Source: an uncultured Thalassotalea sp. (GTDB lineage Bacteria > Pseudomonadota > Gammaproteobacteria > Enterobacterales > Alteromonadaceae). Taken from it: a stretch of 64,000 nt of DNA. The stretch covers positions 1-64,000 of the forward strand of contig CANLNK010000006.1 of the NCBI GenBank assembly GCA_947492575.1, read 5' to 3'. A program made the translations under genes and the position numbers. The first letter of the stretch is position 1. The number at the start of each line of letters is the position of its first letter. Shown here in pieces: positions 53,964 to 62,513 of this stretch. The notes beneath the pieces were generated by a model that did no database searches, had not been told where the DNA came from, and saw only the letters and a program-made list of their open reading frames with translations.

Positions 53964-54416
53964 TTACTTAACTTTCGAAAGGTATTGATCAACGCGCTCT
54001 TTGTTCATCACAACGCCCGAGCTTGCTTTCGTCCAATCTGACTTTACTTTTTCTAGGTTGCTGGCATTGCCTGCTTGAATAACGCCTAACATGCCAAGAG
54101 CAAAATGCGGTGTGCACTTGTATAGGTACACGCCCTCTTCGTTGAAGGTTATGGTGAACGACTTACCCATTTCACTACTGAATGGTTTCGCCGAAGCTGG
54201 TATCGACATAGATTCAACGTGGTGCGTTACATCACTTGGTACAAAAGTCACTGTATCGCCCTTTTCAACCTTCAAAAACCCTGGTGACATCACCATAGTT
54301 TGGCCATTGGTGTCGGCTGTAAGGAGTTTAACTTCATGGTTTTTAGCCGCGGTATCAGCTGAAAAAGTAGCAGCCATAATGACAATTGCTGTCGTAATCG
54401 TTGTGAGAATTCTCAT
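53964..54416 (-). CDS. Pseudoazurin-type blue copper protein
   Basis: A 150-residue periplasmic cupredoxin with a signal peptide (about 1-24). The type-1 copper ligands are His65 (in THHVES), Cys101, His104 and Met109, with the pseudoazurin spacing C-x2-H-x4-M in CTPHFALGM. These proteins carry one electron, for example to nitrite or peroxide reductases. It is the first gene of the Ni-SOD run and lies about 43 bp downstream of a Fur-type box, an unusual setting for a pseudoazurin. Confidence 0.92.
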   Translation of the reverse strand: MRILTTITTAIVIMAATFSADTAAKNHEVKLLTADTNGQTMVMSPGFLKVEKGDTVTFVPSDVTHHVESMSIPASAKPFSSEMGKSFTITFNEEGVYLYKCTPHFALGMLGVIQAGNASNLEKVKSDWTKASSGVVMNKERVDQYLSKVK

Positions 54417-54458
54417 AAGAGTTGTAAACCTAAACTTAAATCGGCATCATTTATATAA

Positions 54459-54477
54459 ACGATAATCATTATCATTT
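54459..54477. promoter_or_regulatory. Fur box upstream of the pseudoazurin/Ni-SOD operon
   Basis: AACGATAATCATTATCATT matches the 19-bp Fur consensus at all but one defined position. It lies 43-61 bp upstream of the pseudoazurin start codon, where a promoter is expected. Confidence 0.85.
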
Positions 54478-54685
54478 ATATTTTCAAGTTTTTATTAACA
54501 ACTTTTTAAAAGACATTGAATCGTCCCGCAGCTCCTCACCTTTCAACCCAAAGGCGTAGCTTTGAGTTTTAGATTCATTTGATTGACGCTGTTTTTAATT
54601 GACAGCTAGAGCCAACCCCGACACCGTGTTATAACAATGCTGATTTTTAAAAAACAATTTAAGAAACCAAGAAGATACAATTTCT

Positions 54686-55318
54686 ATGATCATTGATTTT
54701 GAAACATATAGCCCCACTCAGCGCTATCATTTAATGACACAGACGATAATCCCTCGCCCTATCGCTTGGGCATTAACCAGTTCAGAGGGAAATAACAATG
54801 AGCAAATTTTAAATTTGGCTCCGTTCTCGTACTTTTGTGCTGTATCAAGTAACCCTGCGCTGCTAATGATTTCCGTGGGTAAGAAACCGAATGGTGAGTT
54901 CAAGGACACTTTGGTTAATGTGAAAGCTAATAACAAAATGGTTATTCACATCGCAAACGAAAGCCAAGCAGATTTAGTCACTGAAACCGCCGCTTCATTA
55001 GATCACGGTGAATCAGAGTTAGACTTGGCAAAGGCCAACGGTTTATCAACAGTGCCTTTTGAAGGATTTGACCTCCCTCGCCTCGCACAATGTGACATTG
55101 CTTATGGCTGTGAATTATTTGAGGTAAAAGAACTAGGTGACGTACCGCAGTCATTAATATTTGTAGAAGTTAAGCAACTATACATAACCCCTAAAGTTGC
55201 CACAGTCGCAAACGATAGAATTAAAGTACATGCAGATACCGTTAAACCGCTCGCACGTCTGGGCGCTAGCGAATACGCGGGTATTACAGAACCATTTAAA
55301 ATAGCTCGTCCACTGTAA
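54686..55318 (+). CDS. Flavin reductase-like, FMN-binding split-barrel protein
   Basis: A 210-residue flavoprotein of the flavin reductase/flavoredoxin family. Segments are TQTIIPRPIAWALTSSEG (FMN phosphate region), NLAPFSYFCAVSSNPALLMISVG, KDTLVNVKANNKMVIHIAN and the C-terminal RLGASEYAGI. Relatives reduce flavins or act on small thio or carbonyl compounds. It is divergent from the pseudoazurin operon about 270 bp away. Whether the Fur box serves this side too is unclear. Confidence 0.88.
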   Translation: MIIDFETYSPTQRYHLMTQTIIPRPIAWALTSSEGNNNEQILNLAPFSYFCAVSSNPALLMISVGKKPNGEFKDTLVNVKANNKMVIHIANESQADLVTETAASLDHGESELDLAKANGLSTVPFEGFDLPRLAQCDIAYGCELFEVKELGDVPQSLIFVEVKQLYITPKVATVANDRIKVHADTVKPLARLGASEYAGITEPFKIARPL

Positions 55319-55400
55319 CTTCACGGTAAAAGTAACGTCATGACAAAAGTAAGTTCAAGGCAAGAATAATTGTACGGCGGTAGATAAGTGCAAGATAAGA

Positions 55401-55462
55401 AGGCGTTAGTGTCATGATATCGGCCACTGCGAAAGCCGATATCATGACACCTATAAACGCCT
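55401..55462. repeat. Long perfect hairpin (16-bp arms)
   Basis: GTGTCATGATATCGGC (55409-55424) and its exact inverted copy (55435-55450) enclose a 10-nt loop. Outer arms AGGCGTT (55401-55407) and AACGCCT (55456-55462) extend the symmetry with a small bulge. There is no T run, so it is not a standard terminator. It lies in the gene-free stretch 55319..56493. Confidence 0.88.
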
Positions 55463-55581
55463 GGGCTCGACATTGGCCTCAGCGAGTAAATATTGGCTAT
55501 TGGCGGACCTACATTTACATCTTCTATTTGTTTCGTCTTCAATTGCTAGTTGTCGCTAGTGCTAAATTGGACGTAAAAACC

Positions 55582-55913
55582 TTAGGGTCTGTTGATCTTT
55601 CGAGGCTATTTTTGCAGCAATTTATGATGTATTTATACAAGGCAGAGCTTATGCCGTGTGGTTATTCCACATAAATAAGCGATAACACAGTAGAAAGGCA
55701 TCATAAATGCTGTCCCAAATATCTAGTAAAAGGGATTCGTTTAAATACATTTTTCTCATTGATGCCTGCATGGATGCAGGTACTAAGATTATGCAGGAGC
55801 ATAATAATCGGTACTTGCTCTGTGCGTAGAATAACTATGCGTATCGCAAGTGCCGCGATAAAAATGCATTTAACTCGAACAAAGTTTAACCCTGAAAGAT
55901 CAACAGACCCTAA
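55582..55913. mobile_element. MITE-like element with 20-bp terminal inverted repeats
   Basis: TTAGGGTCTGTTGATCTTTC at 55582-55601 is repeated exactly and inverted at 55894-55913. The 332 bp between carry no credible ORF but include a CCTGCATGGATGCAGG hairpin near 55764. The ends look like IS termini, so this is probably a non-autonomous derivative or an IS remnant. No clear target duplication is seen. Confidence 0.75.
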
Positions 55914-55973
55914 TAATCAAACAGACACTGATTTATTTCGAGCTTGCGAACCATTCTACATAACAAACCCATA

Positions 55974-56019
55974 AATACAAACCATTATCATTTGCATTTG
56001 TAAATTAATGCGTTATACT
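55974..56019 (+). promoter_or_regulatory. Promoter with Fur-like box for the ncRNA at 56.0 kb
   Basis: TTGCAT (55992-55997) and TATACT (56014-56019) are 16 nt apart. Touching the -35, AATACAAACCATTATCATT (55974-55992) matches 13 of 16 defined positions of the Fur consensus, with a perfect right half. Confidence 0.5.
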
Positions 56020-56025
56020 CTCCCT

Positions 56026-56292
56026 CGTTAGTTTGAGTTAAGCCTTAGATACAAGCGCGTACAGCAGGTATCAATTAAATTTCAGCACCTTCGCGAAAAT
56101 GCTCTCTTTGCCGAGTGTTGGAACTCCAAGCCGATACTTAACACAAACTAACAATATTGCCTGATGGAAGCAGGTGGACGGGACAGCGCATGGATGCGCG
56201 AACTTCTGTTACATGTTTTTGACTCTCCCAATCTGCACATTTATGTGCGTTATTCCCACCAGCTAGGCGAAAACGTCTAGCTGGCTTTTTTT
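56026..56292 (+). ncRNA. Candidate structured small RNA, about 270 nt
   Basis: The stretch has its own promoter, several local hairpins (TTGGA/TCCAA, CCTG/CAGG, GCGCAT/ATGCGC near 56190, GCACAT/ATGTGC near 56235) and a strong terminator (CCAGCTAG/CTAGCTGG, 56259-56292, with a T run). No ORF has a ribosome site; a 38-codon frame (ATG 56164 to TAG 56280) exists but lacks one and ends inside the terminator stem. It does not match 6S, SRP, RNase P, tmRNA or a riboswitch known to me. Confidence 0.6.
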
Positions 56293-56493
56293 AGAATTTA
56301 CACGATTCATTTTCAAACAAGTCTAGCGTTCAATAACACCTCGTTCTCACAATCGCTGAACAGGAAACGCACCAGAATTAGGCTATCCTTTTCCAATTAT
56401 CGGAAAAATAACGCGATTTAGCGTGTTAGCATTGCCAACACTTTCTTTCAAAGGCATATTTTTGCCATCGTGATAATTTATAGGAGCGAATTC

Positions 56494-58539
56494 ATGATTA
56501 AAAAGCTCGGCAAGATTGCCCTTGCAACCTCCCTACTGTCCTCGTGCGCGGTATTTGCTAACGATACCTTCCAAGCTGAAGACATATTTGCCCTTGAGTA
56601 TGCGAGTAACATTAAAGTTTCGCCTAATGGTGAAAAGCTCGTGTATATCCGCAACTCAAACGACATCATGAAGGACAGCAAAAATCGCAGCCTTTGGATG
56701 GTTGACGTAGACAGCAAAACGCAGATTCCACTATTTGCCGACGAGAATCAGTACTATTCACCAAAATGGTCACCAGACGGTGAAAAAATTGCGTTTCTAA
56801 GTAACTCAAGCGGCTCTACGCAAGTACATGTTCATTACATCAAAGAAAATCGCACCGCGCTTGTTAGTAGAATCCAAGGAAACATCAGCAACCTGACTTG
56901 GTCACCAGATGGTCAATGGTTTGCCTATCATCACAAAGTAAAAGCTAAACGTACCTCGTTGGCAAAAATGCCGAAGAAACCAAAAGGTGCAAAATGGTCA
57001 AAACCGGCAATTGTAATCGACCAGGCCTACTACCAAGCAGACGGCCGTGGTTTAGTAACGCCAGGCTACGAGCAGATTTTTGTGATTCCAGCAGAAGGTG
57101 GCACACCGCGTCAAGTGACATCTGGCGAGTTCCATCACAGAGGTAAGCTAGAGTGGACCAATAACGGGAAAAATATTGTCTTCTCAGCAAACCGCTCTAA
57201 AGACTGGGAGTATGAACGTTTAGAGTCAGACTTATATTCAGTTAATGTTAGCAACGGTGAACTTACGCAACTTACCCAAGCGCCAGGTCGCGAGTATAAC
57301 CCTGAGTTTTCTGACAATGGTAAAACACTAGCGTTTTTATCTACGTCTAATGCGCTAAATCCATATCGCAACGCCAAGTTGAACATGATGAATTGGTCGT
57401 CGAAAGATAGCAAAGAAATTGCATCTGACTTTGACCGTTCTATTATGAATCCAAAATGGATTTCTTCGTCAAAATTAGCCTTTGCCTATGACGACTTTGG
57501 TAAGCGTAAAATAGCGACAATTACGACCAAAGGTAAAATTTCTGATTTAACCGATACGGTTACCGGTACAACACTAGGTCGTCCATACATCAGTGGTGAA
57601 TTTGATGCTAACAGCTCTGGCACAATTGCTTTTAGTCACGGTTCTCCTTACCGCCCTTCTGATGTCGCTTTGGTATCAATTAAAGGTAAAGTGACTCAGG
57701 TAACTCAACTCAATGAAGATTTACTTGCGCATAAGTCACTGGGTGAAGTGCACGAAATAAACTACAAGTCATCATTTGATGAGGAACAGATTCAAGGTTG
57801 GTACATTACACCACCTAACTTCGACCCGAAGAAAAAATACCCGCTGATCATTGAAATTCACGGAGGTCCACACCTAGCGTACGGCCCTCACTTCTCTGCT
57901 GAACTGCAACGCTTTGCCCAAGAAGGCTACGTAGTATTTTACGATAACCACCGCGGCAGTAGTTCGTACGGCGAGCGTTTTGCCATGTTACTTAAATATA
58001 AGTACAGCTCAAAAGAAGACTTTGCTGATCACGACTCTGGTGTAAATGCGATGATCGACAAAGGCTTTATCGACGAGAACAACTTGTTTATCGCAGGTGG
58101 CTCAGCTGGTGGTATTGCAACAGCCTACGCAATTGGTTTAACCGACCGCTTTAACGCGGCGCTTGTCGCAAAACCTGTCATTAACTGGTTAAGTAAAGTT
58201 CTCACAGCGGATAGTGGATTAGGCCAAATTCCAACGCAATTCCCAGGCATGCCATGGGAGCACGTTGAGCACTATTGGCAACGTTCGCCAATGTCTTTAG
58301 TCGGTAACGTTACGACACCAACGATGTTGATTACAGGTGAAGAAGACTTACGCACACCAATGGCTGAAACTGAACAATTCTACCAAGCACTTAAGCTTCG
58401 CAAGATTGACACTGTCTTAGTTAAGGTACCTGACTCTTTCCATGGTATTGCTTCACGTCCTTCACGTATGATCACCAAGATTGAGCACACGCTAGCTTGG
58501 TTCGAGAAATACAAGAAAGAGACGAGTGACAATAAATAA
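56494..58539 (+). CDS. Exported S9-family prolyl oligopeptidase-like peptidase
   Basis: A 681-residue serine peptidase with a signal peptide (cleavage near VFAN, about 23). A beta-propeller made of WD40-like/TolB-like repeats (YSPKWSPDGEKIAFLS, NLTWSPDGQWFAYH) precedes the C-terminal alpha/beta-hydrolase domain. The nucleophile Ser is in GGSAGGIA, the Asp probably in ITGEEDLRTPM and the His in VPDSFHGI. ATG 56494 has AGGAG 8 nt upstream. Relatives remove dipeptides or acyl-amino acids from peptides in the periplasm. A terminator follows. Confidence 0.93.
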   Translation: MIKKLGKIALATSLLSSCAVFANDTFQAEDIFALEYASNIKVSPNGEKLVYIRNSNDIMKDSKNRSLWMVDVDSKTQIPLFADENQYYSPKWSPDGEKIAFLSNSSGSTQVHVHYIKENRTALVSRIQGNISNLTWSPDGQWFAYHHKVKAKRTSLAKMPKKPKGAKWSKPAIVIDQAYYQADGRGLVTPGYEQIFVIPAEGGTPRQVTSGEFHHRGKLEWTNNGKNIVFSANRSKDWEYERLESDLYSVNVSNGELTQLTQAPGREYNPEFSDNGKTLAFLSTSNALNPYRNAKLNMMNWSSKDSKEIASDFDRSIMNPKWISSSKLAFAYDDFGKRKIATITTKGKISDLTDTVTGTTLGRPYISGEFDANSSGTIAFSHGSPYRPSDVALVSIKGKVTQVTQLNEDLLAHKSLGEVHEINYKSSFDEEQIQGWYITPPNFDPKKKYPLIIEIHGGPHLAYGPHFSAELQRFAQEGYVVFYDNHRGSSSYGERFAMLLKYKYSSKEDFADHDSGVNAMIDKGFIDENNLFIAGGSAGGIATAYAIGLTDRFNAALVAKPVINWLSKVLTADSGLGQIPTQFPGMPWEHVEHYWQRSPMSLVGNVTTPTMLITGEEDLRTPMAETEQFYQALKLRKIDTVLVKVPDSFHGIASRPSRMITKIEHTLAWFEKYKKETSDNK

Positions 58540-58574
58540 TTAACCATTCGTTCTCCCTAAGGGAGTGGTGATAC

Positions 58575-58604
58575 AAAAGGAGCTTGATAGAGCTCCTTTT
58601 TTTA
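58575..58604 (+). terminator. Intrinsic terminator of the S9 peptidase gene
   Basis: AAAAGGAGCT and AGCTCCTTTT form a 10-bp stem around TGATAG, followed by further T. It lies 35 bp after the stop. Confidence 0.92.
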
Positions 58605-58743
58605 TGTGCCTAAAAATACGCTAAAATTAGAAAAGCACATAGTATGAGGTGCTTGCTAGGCTTTGCAAGCGCTGGCTTTTCCAGCTAAAGTGGCAATATA
58701 CACTAGCGTAGATTAATCGCGCTAACTTCCAGAGAGCATTAGC

Positions 58744-59487
58744 ATGTTAAAAGTTGTAGCTAACCTTTTATTTTTAATCAGTTTTGCAGCCAGCGGCGCC
58801 CAAACGATAAGTTTTGCTGTCGGACACGACCATGACAAGATGGTCAAGCACTATGCGTTTTATGCTGCCTCTTGGGAAATTATTAACCATGAGCTTGAAT
58901 TGCTTGGCTATGATGTTGTTGCGAACGTCTATCCTTGGGCTAGAGCTAAGGAGATGGTAAGAACTGGTCAGCACCATGGATTATTCCTAGCCGCCAATTT
59001 TCAAGGCAGAGACAAATGGGCACTGTTTAGCCAAGCGCTAGGACAGGATCAGTTTGGTCTTTTTAAGCATAAGAAAGGCGGCAGTACAGGGCCAATCGCT
59101 TCGGTACGTCTGATTAGTGATTACAGCCTAGTTTCTTTTATTTCACCTAAAACTCAGCTACAACTGACCACCGCGCAAGAAGGGCTAAATTTATTAGCCA
59201 ATAAAAAAGTAAAAGGCTTCGTAATGTCACGAAGTTATGGCGAATATTTGCTTGCTACCGAATTAAATGACATTGCCGAGGATATTGCCTTCGATACCAA
59301 TCGCTACGACCTATACACCGCACATATTGCAGTCAGTAAAACCCATAATCAAGCGGAAAGCACGGTTGCTTTGATTGACAAAGCATTGGCCAATAGCATT
59401 GCCTCAGGCCGTTACCCAAAAGTCATGGCTAAACACAAAGTAAGAAATGTACAACTCATTAGTAGCGAACGTACAACCGCCAAATAA
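58744..59487 (+). CDS. Periplasmic solute-binding-like protein (family 3)
   Basis: A 247-residue product with a signal peptide (about 1-18). The fold pattern follows family-3 solute-binding proteins (ASWEIINHELELLGYDVVANVYPWARAKEMV, and later a second-lobe helix with ALANSIASGRYPKVMAKH). The ligand-binding Arg/Asp pair of amino-acid binders is not clear. No permease is adjacent. Orphan proteins of this kind are common in Alteromonadales and their roles are unknown. The gene-free 59488..59792 shows no feature I can support. Confidence 0.78.
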   Translation: MLKVVANLLFLISFAASGAQTISFAVGHDHDKMVKHYAFYAASWEIINHELELLGYDVVANVYPWARAKEMVRTGQHHGLFLAANFQGRDKWALFSQALGQDQFGLFKHKKGGSTGPIASVRLISDYSLVSFISPKTQLQLTTAQEGLNLLANKKVKGFVMSRSYGEYLLATELNDIAEDIAFDTNRYDLYTAHIAVSKTHNQAESTVALIDKALANSIASGRYPKVMAKHKVRNVQLISSERTTAK

Positions 59488-59792
59488 GAGAATCAGAGCC
59501 GCTTTTGTGTAGATGACAGAAAAACACCCACTTCTTTATTGTTGTTTACATATTTCGGTAGCTAAAGGGCATTAAGCTTGCCATTAGCCCGACACTCCTT
59601 TATCCTTGCCGCCCTTTTATTTCTGGTGCATTTTTGCTCTTTATTATTTGAATGCCATTGCCCAAGTAATAAGGCGGAGAACTGAAGCAAAGGCTATAGT
59701 TAGCGTAATGCCTAGCTTCTTGTAACGACAGAAATAACTCCGTTACTAACCAATAATTTAAACTCTATTAAATTTAGAAAGAATAGCGCCAC

Positions 59793-60515
59793 GTGGAATT
59801 TACTCTCATCACCATATTGCTGATTAATCTTGTTATTTTTTGCGGTAGTTTACTGCAAGGGCTAATTGGGTATGGCATCGGGTTGTTCAGTGCACCATTA
59901 CTTTTCCTTATCGACCCTGCGCTGGTGCCGGCACCACTCATCCTCATTTCAACAGTATTAACTGTTTTAATGATGATTAGGGATAAAAGCCATTTGCAGT
60001 TTGATCAAATTGCGTGGGCGATGAAAGGTGGCTTTATTGGAGTAGTGCTCGCTGGCGTTATTTTGAAAGTTGCAACTAAAGACCAATTTGAGCTGTTTTT
60101 TGGGCTATTGATTCTAGCTGCCGTACTGATCTCAGTGTTAGGATTTAAGCCAAAAGTAAATAAAATAACGAATGTTATCGCCGGTTTTACGTCCGGATTT
60201 ATGGGCACCTTAACAGCTGTAGGTGGGCCGCCAATCGCACTTTTATACCAACATGGCGCAATCCGAAATATTGTTGCCAACCTCACGGCATTCTTCATGT
60301 TTTTGAATATAGTCGCGATAGTTACGCTAGCAAGCATCGGTGAAATCACGTTTGAAACGCTGAAGGCGGTGGCTATCAGTACCCCTGGTGTATGTTTAGG
60401 CTTGTACGTTTCAACGAAGCTTCAAGGTATCGTCAAACCGCATTTTGCACGTAAGTGGATTTTAACCTTAAGTACAGTTACCGCGATCATCGCAATTATA
60501 AGAGCACTTAACTAA
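59793..60515 (+). CDS. TauE/SafE-family sulfite/anion exporter
   Basis: A 240-residue membrane protein with eight predicted helices in two halves. The family motif GSLLQGLIGYGIGLFSAPLLFLIDP is near the N-terminus and its counterpart GFTSGFMGTLTAVGGPPIALLYQ near residues 130-153. TauE/SafE members export sulfite or organosulfonates. The GTG start has no strong ribosome site. Convergent with the CBS-domain gene, with a terminator for the latter between them. Confidence 0.9.
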   Translation: MEFTLITILLINLVIFCGSLLQGLIGYGIGLFSAPLLFLIDPALVPAPLILISTVLTVLMMIRDKSHLQFDQIAWAMKGGFIGVVLAGVILKVATKDQFELFFGLLILAAVLISVLGFKPKVNKITNVIAGFTSGFMGTLTAVGGPPIALLYQHGAIRNIVANLTAFFMFLNIVAIVTLASIGEITFETLKAVAISTPGVCLGLYVSTKLQGIVKPHFARKWILTLSTVTAIIAIIRALN

Positions 60516-60543
60516 AAACCATTGTTGTAGATATATCCTGAAG

Positions 60544-60570
60544 GAAAAAGGGAAGCGGTTACACTTCCCT
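60544..60570 (-). terminator. Intrinsic terminator of the CBS-domain gene
   Basis: Read on the minus strand, GGGAAG and CTTCCC pair around an 8-nt loop and are followed by five T residues. It lies 29 bp after the stop of the gene at 60599. Confidence 0.7.
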
Positions 60571-60598
60571 ATAACAATGTATTCAGCTTTTTCGCCTG

Positions 60599-61174
60599 TT
60601 AGCTGGCGTATCGATAACCTCGTACGGCTTCAAAGATACTTTTAAACGAGATAACCGCGTCTATTTGAACAGGCAAACGAAGCTTTCTAGCAATGTCGCT
60701 AGATGAAATTACGCCTCGAATATGGTGATGTTCTCTATCCACTACTAAACAATGGCGTAACCCGTTGTCTTTCAACGCCTGAATAACTTCTTTAACCTTA
60801 GCGTGTTGCAGTTGTTCATAATCAAACGCGCGTAAGTTATCTCTAGATACCATTAAATCACTGACCAGTACTTCATGACGCTGAACCCCTTTCGCTACTT
60901 CACTTACAATCAGGCGTTCGGTAAGTTCTATCGTACTAATAACACCAAGAAAATCATTGTTTGGCGAGACAACAATCTTCATCTTGACGTGCTCTTGTTT
61001 CATCATATCTAAGGCATCTGCTGCTGGTGTCGTTCCCTCGACGGTCAGTGGTCGATGAGTTTTAAAGTCAGTAAAAACCTCGGCAGCTGGCGAGTCTAAT
61101 GTTGTTTGAACTAATTTTTCAGGCGAGACGACTTCGTCGACTTGCTCAATATCAAATAAATGTAATGCTTTCAT
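60599..61174 (-). CDS. Two-CBS-domain protein
   Basis: A 191-residue cytoplasmic protein with a tandem CBS pair (about 38-95 and 103-168). The signatures are TPAADALDMMKQEHVKMKIVVSPNNDFLGVIS and VKEVIQALKDNGLRHCLVVDREHHHIRGVISSSDIAR. CBS pairs bind adenine nucleotides and regulate partner proteins. AGAGG lies before the ATG. It may be cotranscribed with the small secreted gene 41 bp upstream. The partner is unknown. Confidence 0.9.
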   Translation of the reverse strand: MKALHLFDIEQVDEVVSPEKLVQTTLDSPAAEVFTDFKTHRPLTVEGTTPAADALDMMKQEHVKMKIVVSPNNDFLGVISTIELTERLIVSEVAKGVQRHEVLVSDLMVSRDNLRAFDYEQLQHAKVKEVIQALKDNGLRHCLVVDREHHHIRGVISSSDIARKLRLPVQIDAVISFKSIFEAVRGYRYAS

Positions 61175-61215
61175 AGCAACCTCTATATATAAAAAACGTG
61201 TTTAGTTATTGTGGG

Positions 61216-61506
61216 TTATCTAACGTTTTTAACAGGAGGTGCCCTTTGCTTGGGAGTTAATGAAAAGGTGGATAGAGCCGCTTCCAAGCCCGCGTCGCTT
61301 TGAGCTGATGGCAGGTAAGGATCGGTTACTGGATATGCTGACGCGATTATATCTAAAGAGGGATCGGCATCAAGTTCGTCTGTTTCAACGCTTGAGCTAT
61401 TATACGCTTTCTCTACTAACTGCGTTTCAGCATCGATATGCCCACTGTCAGCAAATAACATTGCTGAGCAAAGTAATATCAATGTTAAAAAATAGCTGTT
61501 AATCAC
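61216..61506 (-). CDS. Small secreted protein, unknown
   Basis: A 96-residue product with a signal peptide (1-19, LLCSAMLFADS). The mature part is acidic then proline-containing and looks disordered. The start is GTG without a strong ribosome site, so the call is tentative. It lies between two genes of the same direction. No family was recognised. Confidence 0.5.
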   Translation of the reverse strand: MINSYFLTLILLCSAMLFADSGHIDAETQLVEKAYNSSSVETDELDADPSLDIIASAYPVTDPYLPSAQSDAGLEAALSTFSLTPKQRAPPVKNVR

Positions 61507-61605
61507 GTATATAGCTCTACTGACCGTCTATTAAACGTTATATGTCTTCAATGCCGTGTTTTCAAGTGACATGTTTTCAAGTGTCATTTTTAGCGTCTGG
61601 CAGAA

Positions 61606-62139
61606 TTACCCCAAAATGGTTTCTTGCTCTGAAAATGGGTTTACCAACGAAGAGCCTACCGCCACCATTTTCACTTTTTTGTGCTCATTCAAGGTTTCAA
61701 TCAAGGTGTGAACTTGTTCGACGCTAACATCAATCACAATGATATGGCGATTTCCACCTAGCATACGTGTTAAGGGTACTAACTTGTAATTAACTTTATG
61801 AAGACCAATAAGCCCTGCTTCCCATGAGATAAAACCCGTCAAAAGGAAACCCACCAATACAACCATAGGTAAGTAGCTGGCCAGCTCGGGAAAAAATATG
61901 CCGACGCCAAGCCACGCAGCTCCCGTTAGTAAACAACCGAGGATGAAACCTCTTAAAATATAGTGGATTACGTCACTTCTGAATACCGAGAGAATAGTGT
62001 TCAAACCATATTGAGTGGCAATTTCATCGGACAGGCCATAAACGTGAAGGTTTTTTCTTGAAATACCTTTTGCCGATAATTGATTATTTATATCGACCGT
62101 TTCCCGAATGTCATCAGATAAGTAGTAATATCTTTTCAT
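61606..62139 (-). CDS. Membrane protein with cytoplasmic flanks (DUF1269-like appearance)
   Basis: A 177-residue product. An N-terminal segment (about 1-58) with DDIRETVDINNQLSAKGISRKNLHVYG resembles the soluble ends of DUF1269-type proteins. Two long hydrophobic segments (about 60-82 and 87-108) follow, and a C-terminal beta-alpha segment (IIVIDVSVEQVHTLIETLNEH). GAGGG lies 8 nt before the ATG. The function is unknown. Confidence 0.78.
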   Translation of the reverse strand: MKRYYYLSDDIRETVDINNQLSAKGISRKNLHVYGLSDEIATQYGLNTILSVFRSDVIHYILRGFILGCLLTGAAWLGVGIFFPELASYLPMVVLVGFLLTGFISWEAGLIGLHKVNYKLVPLTRMLGGNRHIIVIDVSVEQVHTLIETLNEHKKVKMVAVGSSLVNPFSEQETILG

Positions 62140-62513
62140 CAGTTTGCCCTCGTTAAGCTCTCAATGAGCACTGTTTAAAATACGCACAATAAAAGTGTGT
62201 AGATCACTGGGAGCTCGAAGTTAAGGGGCCTAGGTGAGGAAAGTTAGTGGTTAGTGGTTAGTGGTTAGCGATTAGATTCAGGGCTTTTCGAAAGACGCAC
62301 AAACCTATTTAGATGTGCATGGTTGGAAATGGCAGAAAAGGTAGACAAATTACCAACTGATAGCGCCAACTAACTACTGGCTACTACCTACTAATAATGC
62401 CAAGCAATACAAAGTAATGCAGAGTAATGATAAAGCTGAAGCAAGCATGTCGAGTAATCAGCATGCTTGTTAAGTGAAGTGTTTAGCTACCTAAATAAGT
62501 TATTAAGAGCTTA
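62140..62513. other. Gene-free stretch with short tandem repeats
   Basis: This is 374 bp with no ORF. It contains three perfect copies of TTAGTGG (62244-62264) plus a decayed fourth, and repetitive A+T-rich text after it. No promoter or terminator could be assigned. Confidence 0.6.

Noticed and set aside
55414-55974. Small ORFs in the stretch between the flavin reductase gene and the S9 peptidase gene
   Set aside because: They run through the perfect hairpin and the inverted-repeat element, and lack ribosome sites and family likeness.
56026-56292. CsrB/RsmZ-type RNA, because several GGA triplets fall in hairpin loops
   Set aside because: Only about five GGA motifs are present, and no GacA-type upstream element was found; the Fur-linked idea fits the position better.
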